Assembly (NCBI GenBank): GCA_041477815.1
Contig: JBGOUV010000061.1
Span: 1-21,922, forward strand
Direction: 5' to 3'
DNA: 21,922 nt
Origin: JBGOUV01 sp041477815
GTDB taxonomy: Bacteria; Acidobacteriota; Terriglobia; Bryobacterales; JACQDG01
Position 1 is the stretch's first letter. Each line of letters starts with the position of its first letter. Positions 13,575 to 21,044 of this stretch are shown piece after piece. The notes under the pieces are model-generated. The model searched no databases and had not been told where the DNA came from. It was given only the letters and a program-made list of their open reading frames with translations. The position numbers and the translations under genes were made by a program.

Positions 13575-14881
13575 TAAAGCGCGCCTCCGATCAGCTCCTC
13601 CACCGGCCGGCGGTCGCGATCGCGCTCCTGGAGTTTGTTGTGGTAGAGGTGGCACTGCGAGCATTGGTCCAGGCGCGTGCCGCTGGGGCCGTGACACGGC
13701 AGGCAGGCCGGCATCCGCGGAATCAGCACGTCTGCCGTCTTGGCGCTGGCGCGGGCGGTGGTATGGCAGGAGGAGCAGGCGACAGCGCGGTGAGCCCGAT
13801 GGCTGAACTCGCCTCGCAGCAGCCACGGCTCTCCGTCGGGTCCGGGATCGACCCAGCGGCCCCGAATGGGGCTCACGTGCCGCACCGCCGGGAGCTCGCC
13901 CGAGCGGGGCTCAAACTCGTGGCAATACTTGCACTTGTTCTGGAACAGGTACTCTTCCGATCGGGAGGAGGCCTTGGCCATCCAGGCGGCGGCGCTGCGC
14001 TCGGGCTGGAGATCGCGGTCGAGGGGGCGGGTAACCAGCGACGGGTTTGCCGCCACCAAACCCTGGTAGGTCTCGGCAATGAAACGGCGGATGGCGGGCG
14101 CGTCCTTGGTATGCGGGGCCGGCGGCGCTTCCACCGGCAGGCCCGGCAGCACGAACTCCAGCTCCCGCCGGTGGCAGGAGCGGCAATGCTTCTCGAAGGT
14201 CACGGGCTCGAAGTCGCCGGTCGGGGAGGCCGCCGAGGTGGTGTGGCAGTCGGCGCACCGCATCGGCAGCTTCATTCCCCGGATGGTCTTCGGCTGCGCG
14301 GGCAGATGGGCGGCGTGGTTCAGCCGCAGGGGCCGCTCGTCGACCCGGCTGCGCGCGGGAAAGTCCGGATGGCGGCCGGGGCGGAAGGAGGCAACCTGGA
14401 CCCGGCGGGATTTCTCGGAGTGGCAGCCGGTGCAGTTCCCGTCGGCGACCGCAGCCAGTTCGCCGCCGCGGTGCTCCACGTGGCAGGCGGTGCAGCGCGG
14501 CTCTTGAGGCAGGCGCGCCGTGTCCACCGCTTTGGCCGGATGCGAGGGCCCGTCGTGACAGGCCAGACACGCCTGGTTCGGTACCCTGGAAAACGCTGCG
14601 GTGTGGCAAACCTTGCAATTGCTTTCGAACACCGCATGGGCCCGCGCCACCGGACCGTTGGAGAACACCTTCTTGGAGAACACCTGCTCCATCTTACCGA
14701 TGCCCAGCACGAAGGGCGCCGCCGCCGCCAACGCCACGGCTGGAGCCATCCAGGTGAGCCGGCGTCGCAGGTCGCGAAAGCGGCTGGGCCGGCGCAGGTA
14801 CTCCAGGTCCACCCGCTGGGCTACGCCCTTGGTGTCCCGCACGCGAGCTTCGTAGGAGAGCGGCTTGTTCTCGTGCGCCAT
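13574..14881 (-). CDS. Membrane-anchored decaheme c-type cytochrome
   Basis: Predicted 435-residue protein with exactly ten CXXCH heme-attachment motifs beginning at C89, C105, C130, C150, C209, C233, C317, C369, C393 and C407. One membrane helix at about 43-61 follows a basic cytoplasmic N-terminus, so the heme domain should be periplasmic and anchored. There are many extra histidines (HPDF, LNHAAH, FSHRAH) that could serve as distal ligands. A heme-free gap at about 240-315 divides the motifs 6+4. It lies one base downstream of the cytochrome b gene (TGA-T-ATG) and overlaps the PP2C gene by one base. By inference it exchanges electrons with the membrane cytochrome b; the terminal donor or acceptor is unknown. 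It resembles NapC/NrfH- or doubled-CXXCH-like carriers only loosely. Confidence 0.92.
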   Translation of the reverse strand: MAHENKPLSYEARVRDTKGVAQRVDLEYLRRPSRFRDLRRRLTWMAPAVALAAAAPFVLGIGKMEQVFSKKVFSNGPVARAHAVFESNCKVCHTAAFSRVPNQACLACHDGPSHPAKAVDTARLPQEPRCTACHVEHRGGELAAVADGNCTGCHSEKSRRVQVASFRPGRHPDFPARSRVDERPLRLNHAAHLPAQPKTIRGMKLPMRCADCHTTSAASPTGDFEPVTFEKHCRSCHRRELEFVLPGLPVEAPPAPHTKDAPAIRRFIAETYQGLVAANPSLVTRPLDRDLQPERSAAAWMAKASSRSEEYLFQNKCKYCHEFEPRSGELPAVRHVSPIRGRWVDPGPDGEPWLLRGEFSHRAHRAVACSSCHTTARASAKTADVLIPRMPACLPCHGPSGTRLDQCSQCHLYHNKLQERDRDRRPVEELIGGAL

Positions 14882-14882
14882 A

Positions 14883-15851
14883 TCAGTATCGCAGCGACAC
14901 CACGGCGTGCACCAGGATCAGAACCAGGAAGGCCATCGAGAGCGGCACGTGCACGTACAGCCAGCCATGCAGCCAGTGGTGCAGCCGCGCCTGCAGGGCG
15001 AGCTGCCGCCGCTCGTCGCAGATCTCCTCCAGGTCGCGGATCACCTGGTGGGCCGCCACCGGCAGGATGGTGCGCAGAAATTGGAAGTAGGCGGCGAGAG
15101 ACTCCGGGGTCCGGAACAGCCGGCGCGAGAGCTCCGGCGGACGCAGGGTCAGGAACGGGCGCACCTCCTGCGTATAATGAGCGCGCAGGGCGGCGGTCGA
15201 GGTTTCGTCGATGGCGATCTGCGCCGCTTGTTTGCGTTGGGCGGCGACCGCGTCGATCTTCTCCTGGGCGCTCGCCTTCTGGGCCGGATCGAAGTAACGC
15301 TTGACCCCGCCGGCCCGCACCAGCTCGATGGTCCCGCCGCCCACCGCGAGGTCGGCGGTGACGAACTCGACGCGCTCGTCGGCTTCGCCCCGCAGCTCCT
15401 CGATCACACGCGGGATCTGATCGTAGAGTGTCTCGCGCGCCACCCGCTCGAGCATCAGGCGGGGCAGCCAGTTCTGGAGCGCCAGGCCGAAGATGCCGCT
15501 CCCGGTGATGACCGCGAACAGCCCCATCAGCAGCGCAGCCAGTCCCTGGCCCCAGCGGAAACCGGCGTGGAACAGGATCAACAGAAAACTGAGCAGGCCG
15601 AGCCAGAGGTGGGCCCGCAGCCACGCGCTCACGCGCCCGAGCGGGGAGGCCGGATATTTCTTTCGCAGGCTCAGCAGGCACTCGAAAACGATGACGCCGG
15701 TGCCCAGAAAGGCGAACCCCAGCCCGGCCGGCGACCCTCCGCGGGGGCCGTTGGGCGCCAGCGTGGCGTACGCGACATAGGCGGCGGTGGCGGCGAGCGC
15801 TATCGCCGTAATCGTAAAAATCCAGCGCAGGTGGTCGCGGCCGACAATCAT
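14883..15851 (-). CDS. Membrane cytochrome b-like protein, probably di-heme
   Basis: Predicted 322-residue membrane protein with hydrophobic segments at about 10-30, 43-62, 80-98 and 103-125, a large soluble loop (about 130-260), and a final segment at about 297-318. Two helices each carry histidines spaced 14 apart: H81/H95 (HLWLGLLSFLLILFH) and H301/H315 (HVPLSMAFLVLILVH). This is the classical arrangement for two stacked b hemes, as in cytochrome b561/ferric-reductase-like or formate dehydrogenase gamma-type subunits. I do not recognise a named family. Its start overlaps the stop of the Fe-S fusion gene by 4 nt and the decaheme gene follows one base after it, so it most likely carries electrons across the membrane between them (inference). 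Confidence 0.75.
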   Translation of the reverse strand: MIVGRDHLRWIFTITAIALAATAAYVAYATLAPNGPRGGSPAGLGFAFLGTGVIVFECLLSLRKKYPASPLGRVSAWLRAHLWLGLLSFLLILFHAGFRWGQGLAALLMGLFAVITGSGIFGLALQNWLPRLMLERVARETLYDQIPRVIEELRGEADERVEFVTADLAVGGGTIELVRAGGVKRYFDPAQKASAQEKIDAVAAQRKQAAQIAIDETSTAALRAHYTQEVRPFLTLRPPELSRRLFRTPESLAAYFQFLRTILPVAAHQVIRDLEEICDERRQLALQARLHHWLHGWLYVHVPLSMAFLVLILVHAVVSLRY

Positions 15852-18079
15852 TGTAGCTGCCCCGCCTGGAATTCAACTTTCAGCTCGCCGATTTCGAGGA
15901 TGTCGCCCGCCCGCAGCTCGATCTCGGCGGCCGGGTTGGCGTTGACGAAGGTGCCGTTGGTCGAGCCGAGGTCGCGCAGCACGAAACGGCCGTTCTGGAG
16001 AGTAATGGAGCAGTGGTTGCGGGACATCTCGGTGTCGTCGGCGAACCGGTAGTCGTTCTCCGGGCCCCGGCCGAAGGTGGTAGTGGGAATACGCAATTGC
16101 AGGGTGGAGCCCGGGTGCGCTCCGGCCAGCACCTTGAGCTGGGGCATAAGCGGCAGTAAACCGGCGACGTCGGAGAAGACGCGCGTCTCGAGGTTTTCCG
16201 GCGGCGAGGCGGCCGCCGGGAGCAACGGAGCCGGCACCGCCAGTTGCAGCCCGGCCAGCTCGCGCGCAAAGAAGCTCTTGGGCTCGACGCGCATGGCCGC
16301 ATCGTGCGGGCAGGCCCGCACGCAGTTCGGCTCGGCGTACTCGGCGCACAGGTCGCAGGTCACCGCCTTGGGCCGCACCTGGGCCTTCTGACCCGGGCCG
16401 CCGGCGGCGGTGAGCTCCACCACGTTGATGTTGCCGTAGGGGCAGTCGGCGGCACAGTTGCCGCAGCCGATGCACCAGTCCTCGATGACGATGTCCAAGG
16501 TCCCCTTGCGGCGAATCGAGCCGACCGGGCAGCGCGTCATGCACAGCGGGTCCAGGCAGGCCCGGCAGCTGGTGGGGGCCAGGTAGCGGTCAAAGCGGAG
16601 CCCGTCCCGGATCAGGCGCGTGACGCCGTCGTCGTGGGTGGCGACACAGGCTTTCACGCATTCGTCGCAGCGCGTGCAACGGGTCAGGTCGATGAGCAGG
16701 AGATTCTGCCCCTGCATCAGCTCCTGCCGCAGGAAATCCTGGAGCGAGACGGTCTGCACGCGATTGAGCAGCTCGGCGTCCATCTGCCGCCGGGCGCGCG
16801 CAACCTCGGTAATGGTCGCTTCCACCTCGGGGAAGGCCGCCAGCAGGGCGGCGAAGTCCTCGGCCTGGATCCGGACCAGTTGCACGAAGTCGATGGCCGT
16901 GCAGGTGGCGATGCGGTGGCCCGTCTGGAAAGGGTCTTCGAGGATCTCGAAGGTGGTGTTGCCGGCGACGAACTGGTCGCCCGGCGCGAGCAGGAAGCGG
17001 TCGGCCGGCTGCATGCGGTAGGTCAGGGGATTCTTCCCCGTGGGCAGCCGCGCCACCCGCACCTGCCGGCCCTCGGCGGCGAGCTGGAAGTGATCGTGTG
17101 AGAGATAGTCGTCCCAGGGAACCGCCAGCCCGCGCCCACCCTCGGGAGCGCGGCCGCACACCAGGGGCTCACCGGAAACCGCCCCTTCCGCGACTTGTCC
17201 CGGCTGGCTCCCGCGGGCGCGAACCCGAAACGCCGGCGGCAGCAGCCCCATCTCCCCGAAATACGATCCGCGCGACAGGTACGTCAAAACCATCTCGCCG
17301 CCCGGGAAATCCTGGCTCACTTTCACGAACCCGAGGCGGATCAGGTAAAAGGAATCGGCCACTTCGCCCTGCCGGCAAATGATTTGTCCGGGCTGGACGT
17401 CCACCAGCTCCGCGCGCTCGCACAGGAGGCTCAGAAACTCCGGGCGGAGGTGGCGGAAGATCGGTATGGAGCGGAAGTGGGCGTCGAGCGCGCGGGCGCG
17501 ATAGTTCCGGTTCAGCTTGTCCTTGAAGACGGGCGAGTTGTAGAGGACGTTGTTGAGGATGTGCGGGAGCATCTCCAACGCGGCCACTTCCGTCTTGGCC
17601 CGCACCGTCGCCGAGCGCGGATAGAACTTGGGACGCTTCAGGCGCTCCTGCTTGAGCGCCGCCAGGGCGGCCAGCTCGCCGATCAGCTCGCCGGCTTCGA
17701 GGGTGGCCACGGGATTATCGAGCGGCAGGTCCACGCCGGCGTCGATGGGGATGTGGGTCCGGGCGGGCGCGGACTGGTCGGGCGTACCCTTCAGGAAACT
17801 GGTGATCTTGGTGAACCCGCGCCGCCGGGATCGGGCCGAGGCGATGGGGCTGCTGATGAAGATTTCAACCGTACCGGAAAGAATGTAGAACGCGGTGGTG
17901 CCGCTCTCGCCCTCCCGCATCAAGGTCTCGCCGGGCCGGAAGAATTTCTTGGCCACGGCTCCGGGAAACTTGTCCCAGATCTCTTTACGGATGCCTTTGA
18001 AGTCGGGGATGGCGGCGAGCTCGTCCGCCGCGAGCGGGGTCCCGCCGAGATGCGCTTCCAGGATGACGTCTTTGGCCAT
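15848..18079 (-). CDS. cNMP-binding / 4x[4Fe-4S] ferredoxin / FHA fusion protein
   Basis: Predicted 743-residue multidomain protein without signal peptide. (1) CRP-like cNMP-binding domain at about 37-180 with phosphate-binding GELIGELAAL (130-139) and RSATV (155-159). (2) A second at about 200-425: GSYFGEMGLL (271-280) and HRIATC (388-393), the two halves of its phosphate cassette separated by about 105 inserted residues. (3) A four-cluster ferredoxin module at about 460-600, with cysteines C468/471/474/478, C505/508/513/517, C536/539/542/546 and C575/578/586/590, as in FdhB/DmsB/NrfC electron-transfer subunits. (4) An FHA domain at about 660-738 with GR (670-671), SRNH (686-689) and STNGTFVN, intact for phosphothreonine recognition. 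Absence of a Tat signal places the clusters in the cytoplasm. It overlaps the cytochrome b gene by 4 nt. It may be a ligand-gated electron carrier or a redox sensor; the fusion is unusual. Confidence 0.92.
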   Translation of the reverse strand: MAKDVILEAHLGGTPLAADELAAIPDFKGIRKEIWDKFPGAVAKKFFRPGETLMREGESGTTAFYILSGTVEIFISSPIASARSRRRGFTKITSFLKGTPDQSAPARTHIPIDAGVDLPLDNPVATLEAGELIGELAALAALKQERLKRPKFYPRSATVRAKTEVAALEMLPHILNNVLYNSPVFKDKLNRNYRARALDAHFRSIPIFRHLRPEFLSLLCERAELVDVQPGQIICRQGEVADSFYLIRLGFVKVSQDFPGGEMVLTYLSRGSYFGEMGLLPPAFRVRARGSQPGQVAEGAVSGEPLVCGRAPEGGRGLAVPWDDYLSHDHFQLAAEGRQVRVARLPTGKNPLTYRMQPADRFLLAPGDQFVAGNTTFEILEDPFQTGHRIATCTAIDFVQLVRIQAEDFAALLAAFPEVEATITEVARARRQMDAELLNRVQTVSLQDFLRQELMQGQNLLLIDLTRCTRCDECVKACVATHDDGVTRLIRDGLRFDRYLAPTSCRACLDPLCMTRCPVGSIRRKGTLDIVIEDWCIGCGNCAADCPYGNINVVELTAAGGPGQKAQVRPKAVTCDLCAEYAEPNCVRACPHDAAMRVEPKSFFARELAGLQLAVPAPLLPAAASPPENLETRVFSDVAGLLPLMPQLKVLAGAHPGSTLQLRIPTTTFGRGPENDYRFADDTEMSRNHCSITLQNGRFVLRDLGSTNGTFVNANPAAEIELRAGDILEIGELKVEFQAGQLQ

Positions 18080-18099
18080 GCCGTGGAGCCGATGGCACC

Positions 18100-18924
18100 T
18101 CAGCGGTGCGTCAGTTTGATATCGGCCACCAGCCGGCCTCCCGTGCTGTTGGCGACGTAGACGGCGTGTTCGGGCTCGCGGTCGGCCGCGGGCGGCGCCT
18201 GGTCCACTTTCTCGAAAACCAAGTCGCGCGCGTAGACCTCCCGCAGCCGCGTGACCACCCTGTCGCTGATGGGTTGCGCCGCCAGCGCGGGCGGGGCCTC
18301 GGAAAGCTGCGGAGCGGCGCCGCCCCGCCCGCGCAGGCTGTAAATGAGGCCGTCCAGGTCCGGCACCGGCTCCGTCGAGTAGACCACGAAGAGCTGCTCC
18401 TCGCCGGGCTGCTGGTCAAAGGTGAAGGCGGTGCCTCGCGGGGGCAGGTCCAGGGACTGGCGGGACTGGATGCGGTTGTTGCCTCCAGCGATCGCGGCGT
18501 TTGGAAACAGGGGCTTCCACGTCCCGCTCGAGCCTCGGGAGACTACATACAGATAGCCTTCCCGATTGCCCTCCACCCGCAGCCGCACCCGATCTCCGGA
18601 GCGGAACACTTGGTCGGTGTTCGCTGCGACCGGCAAACCGTCGATAATCTGAATCAGGCTGTAGCGGAGGCCGAGCGGCTTGGCAGACCCCGAGCTGGAG
18701 ACCACGTTGACCACCTCCGCCCCGGACTGGACCTTGGTGGGAGCGGTGGTGGAGTGCTTCCCGGTGCTGTCCTTCTTCCTGGACGCGGCCTTGGTTTCCT
18801 GCGGCGGCGCCGGCCCCGGGGTGGCCTCCTCGGTAAAGAACAACTGCCGCGCGGTTTTCTCCGCCGGCGGGGCCGGAAGGGCGACGGCGGTGAGGACCAG
18901 CGCAGCGAGCAGTTTCAGGCCCAT
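18100..18924 (-). CDS. Secreted DUF4384 domain protein
   Basis: Predicted 274-residue exported protein. The signal peptide MGLKLLAALVLTAVALPAPP is followed by a low-complexity charged linker (about 22-75). Residues about 85-195 resemble DUF4384: FRSGDRVRLRVEGNREGYLY, VVSRGSSGTWKPLFPN and then PGEEQLFVVYS. DUF4384 occurs in envelope-associated proteins and beside bacterial kinases; its ligand is unknown. A related segment ends the kinase-cyclase encoded divergently, so both transcription units supply a periplasmic DUF4384-type domain. It is the first gene of the leftward operon, 20 nt ahead of the Fe-S fusion gene. A -10 (TACAAT) is 10 nt before the ATG, so the mRNA has almost no leader. Confidence 0.85.
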   Translation of the reverse strand: MGLKLLAALVLTAVALPAPPAEKTARQLFFTEEATPGPAPPQETKAASRKKDSTGKHSTTAPTKVQSGAEVVNVVSSSGSAKPLGLRYSLIQIIDGLPVAANTDQVFRSGDRVRLRVEGNREGYLYVVSRGSSGTWKPLFPNAAIAGGNNRIQSRQSLDLPPRGTAFTFDQQPGEEQLFVVYSTEPVPDLDGLIYSLRGRGGAAPQLSEAPPALAAQPISDRVVTRLREVYARDLVFEKVDQAPPAADREPEHAVYVANSTGGRLVADIKLTHR

Positions 18925-18932
18925 GACACCCT

Positions 18933-18960
18933 CGATTGTATCGTATTCCAGGTATAATCG
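18933..18960. promoter_or_regulatory. Mirrored divergent promoter with dyad symmetry
   Basis: TACAAT on the minus strand (18940-18935) drives the leftward operon and TATAAT on the plus strand (18953-18958) the rightward one. Each ends exactly 10 nt before a start codon (ATG 18924, GTG 18969). The 8-mers CGATTGTA (18933-18940) and TATAATCG (18953-18960) are inverted copies with one mismatch, giving a dyad centred between 18946 and 18947. Each promoter's -35 region would overlap the other's -10, and neither shows a good -35 hexamer, so an activator and mutual exclusion of polymerase are plausible. Confidence 0.55.
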
Positions 18961-18968
18961 GGTCGAAC

Positions 18969-21044
18969 GTGAACGGGCCTCCGCTGGTTCTTAAAGACCG
19001 GTATGAAATCGAACGCGAGCTGGGACGAGGGGGGATGAGCGTCGTCTATCTCGCCCGCGACCGGCAGCTTCTCTCGAAGCGCGTGGTCGTGAAGGTGCTG
19101 TTGGAAGAGTCCAGCCAGGACCCTTGGGTGCAGAAGAAGTTTCTCCAGGAGATGGAGGCGCTGTCCCGCATCGACCATCCGGGCGTGGTCGGCGCGCTGG
19201 ATACCGGCGAAACCCCCGACGGCCAGCAATTCCTGGTGATGCAGTATGTGGAGGGCTCGACGCTGCGCCAGGCGCTGGAGCCGGGCGGCATGGCGTTGGC
19301 CCGCGCCGCCGACCTCCTGCGCCAGATCGGGCAGGCGCTGGGCGCGGCACACGACAAGGGCGTCTGGCACCGCGACCTCAAACCCGAAAACATCATGCTC
19401 CAGTCGCCGGCCGGCGGCGAGGAGCACATCCGCCTGATTGATTTTGGCATCGCCGGCATCAAGGACTCGAGCTTCGCAGGCGGGGCCACGAAGGTGGCGG
19501 GCTCGGCCGCCTACATGGCGCCGGAGCAGTTCGCCGGAAACGCGTCGGCGGCAAGCGATATCTACGCGCTCGGCGTAATCGCCTACGAGATGCTCACCGG
19601 GCGCCGGCCTTTTTCGCCGCAGTCGGTGACGCACCTGGTGCTGGACAAAGCGCACTCGCTGGGTCCGCGCGGGCTGCGGCCCGATCTGCCCCCGGCCGCC
19701 GAGCGCTCCATCCTGCGGGCGATGTCGTTCCGCCCGGAAGCGCGCCAGGCGGCGGTGCGCGAGTTCACCGAGGAGCTGGCGCAGGCGCTGGCGGCCGGCG
19801 CGGTGGAAACACCGCGGGTCCGGTCGGAGAAGGGCAAGCTGGTCACGGCCCACGTCCTGTTCCTCGATGTAGTAGGCTACTCGCTGCTGCCCATCGAGCG
19901 GCAGAGAGACTATCTGGAACAACTCCAACAGATCGTGCGCGACGCGCCCAGCTTCCGCAAAGCGGAGGAGAACCGGGACCTGGTCAAGCTGCCGACCGGC
20001 GACGGGATGGCGCTGGCCTTTTTCGCCGATCCGGCGGCGCCGGCGCAGTGCGCCTTCGAGGTGGCGGCGGCGCTGCAGACGCGGCCGCATTTGAAGCTCC
20101 GCATGGGCATCCACAGTGGCCCGGTGTATCGGATGGCCGACGTCAACGCCAACACCAACGTGGCCGGCGGCGGCATTAACGTGGCCCAGCGGGTCATGGA
20201 CTCGGGCGATGCCGGACACATCCTGGTCTCCAAGACTTCGGCCGACGCGCTGCTCGCGTTCAGCCATTGGGCGCCGTATCTGAGGGACCTCGGCGAGCAC
20301 CAGGTCAAGCACGGCGTCCGGGTTCATCTCTACAACCTGGTGTCGGAAGAACTGGGCAACAAGAGCCGCCCTCGGAAGCTCGGCGGGGCCAAGCCGGCCG
20401 CGGGGAGACGGAGGGCCGTGATCGTGGCGCTGCTCCTGGCCCTCGCCGCCGCGGGATTTTTCCTGTGGCGGCGGATGCTGCCGCCCCCGGCCGACGCTCG
20501 GCAGCTCCACTACTCGATCACCGTGCAGAGGTGGCGCGACGGGAAGGCGTACGGCAATCCGTTTCGTCTGCCCGGCGAGATCGTGTTCGAGCAAGACTAC
20601 CGCATCGCGCTGGAGATAAGCAGCCCGCAGCCCGGCTACCTGTACATACTGAACGAAGGGGCGGTGGGCGCCAGCGGCAGGCGCAGCTTCAATCTGCTCG
20701 AACCACGCCATAACAGCCCGGCGGAGCGGGCCCCCTACGCCACCGTGCGCATTCCGCCGGCGGGCGCCTGGTTCCGCTTCGACGAGGCCACCGGCAAGGA
20801 GACCTTGTACCTGGTGTGGTCGCGGGCGGCGGCGCCGGAGCTGGAGCGCGTGAAGGGCTTGCCGGCGGTCGCGGGCGGCATCGTGGTGATCGACGATGCG
20901 GCCCAGGTGAAAGCGGTCGGGAATTTTCTGGCGCAACATCAGGACGGGAAGCTGGTCGTCCGGAAGAACGAACAGTCCCGCCAAACCGAGGTTAGGACGC
21001 CGGCCGGCGTCCTGGTACATGCCATTACCCTGGAGCACCAATGA
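18969..21044 (+). CDS. Ser/Thr kinase - class III nucleotide cyclase - DUF4384-like fusion
   Basis: Predicted 691-residue membrane protein. Kinase domain at about 11-275: GRGGMSVVY loop (19-27), K42, HRDLKPEN with D136, DFG with D158, AYMAPEQ. Class III cyclase domain at about 290-457: metal aspartates D300 (FLDVVGYS) and D345 (TGDGMALAF), K340 for the purine ring, and N404/R408 (INVAQR) of the transition-state pair. The other base-selecting position, normally D or T, appears to be N397, so cAMP versus cGMP is undecided. A membrane helix (about 483-500) precedes a periplasmic DUF4384-like region (about 515-630, including GYLYILNEG and FNLLEPR). GTG 18969 is preferred because the only other in-frame start, TTG 18936, lies upstream of the TATAAT at 18953-18958. 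It probably supplies the cyclic nucleotide for the divergently encoded cNMP-binding protein (inference). Confidence 0.9.
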   Translation: MNGPPLVLKDRYEIERELGRGGMSVVYLARDRQLLSKRVVVKVLLEESSQDPWVQKKFLQEMEALSRIDHPGVVGALDTGETPDGQQFLVMQYVEGSTLRQALEPGGMALARAADLLRQIGQALGAAHDKGVWHRDLKPENIMLQSPAGGEEHIRLIDFGIAGIKDSSFAGGATKVAGSAAYMAPEQFAGNASAASDIYALGVIAYEMLTGRRPFSPQSVTHLVLDKAHSLGPRGLRPDLPPAAERSILRAMSFRPEARQAAVREFTEELAQALAAGAVETPRVRSEKGKLVTAHVLFLDVVGYSLLPIERQRDYLEQLQQIVRDAPSFRKAEENRDLVKLPTGDGMALAFFADPAAPAQCAFEVAAALQTRPHLKLRMGIHSGPVYRMADVNANTNVAGGGINVAQRVMDSGDAGHILVSKTSADALLAFSHWAPYLRDLGEHQVKHGVRVHLYNLVSEELGNKSRPRKLGGAKPAAGRRRAVIVALLLALAAAGFFLWRRMLPPPADARQLHYSITVQRWRDGKAYGNPFRLPGEIVFEQDYRIALEISSPQPGYLYILNEGAVGASGRRSFNLLEPRHNSPAERAPYATVRIPPAGAWFRFDEATGKETLYLVWSRAAAPELERVKGLPAVAGGIVVIDDAAQVKAVGNFLAQHQDGKLVVRKNEQSRQTEVRTPAGVLVHAITLEHQ

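Noticed and set aside
13640..15304. Open frame of about 550 codons on the plus strand opposite the decaheme and cytochrome b genes
   Set aside because: The opposing minus-strand frames carry ten CXXCH motifs and ordered membrane helices; the plus-strand translation is low-complexity Gly/Ala/Arg sequence.
18915..21041. Open frame of about 700 codons on the minus strand opposite the kinase-cyclase
   Set aside because: It is the mirror of a high-GC coding frame. The plus-strand frame has complete kinase and cyclase motifs, while the antisense translation is Arg/Gly/His-rich with no domain.
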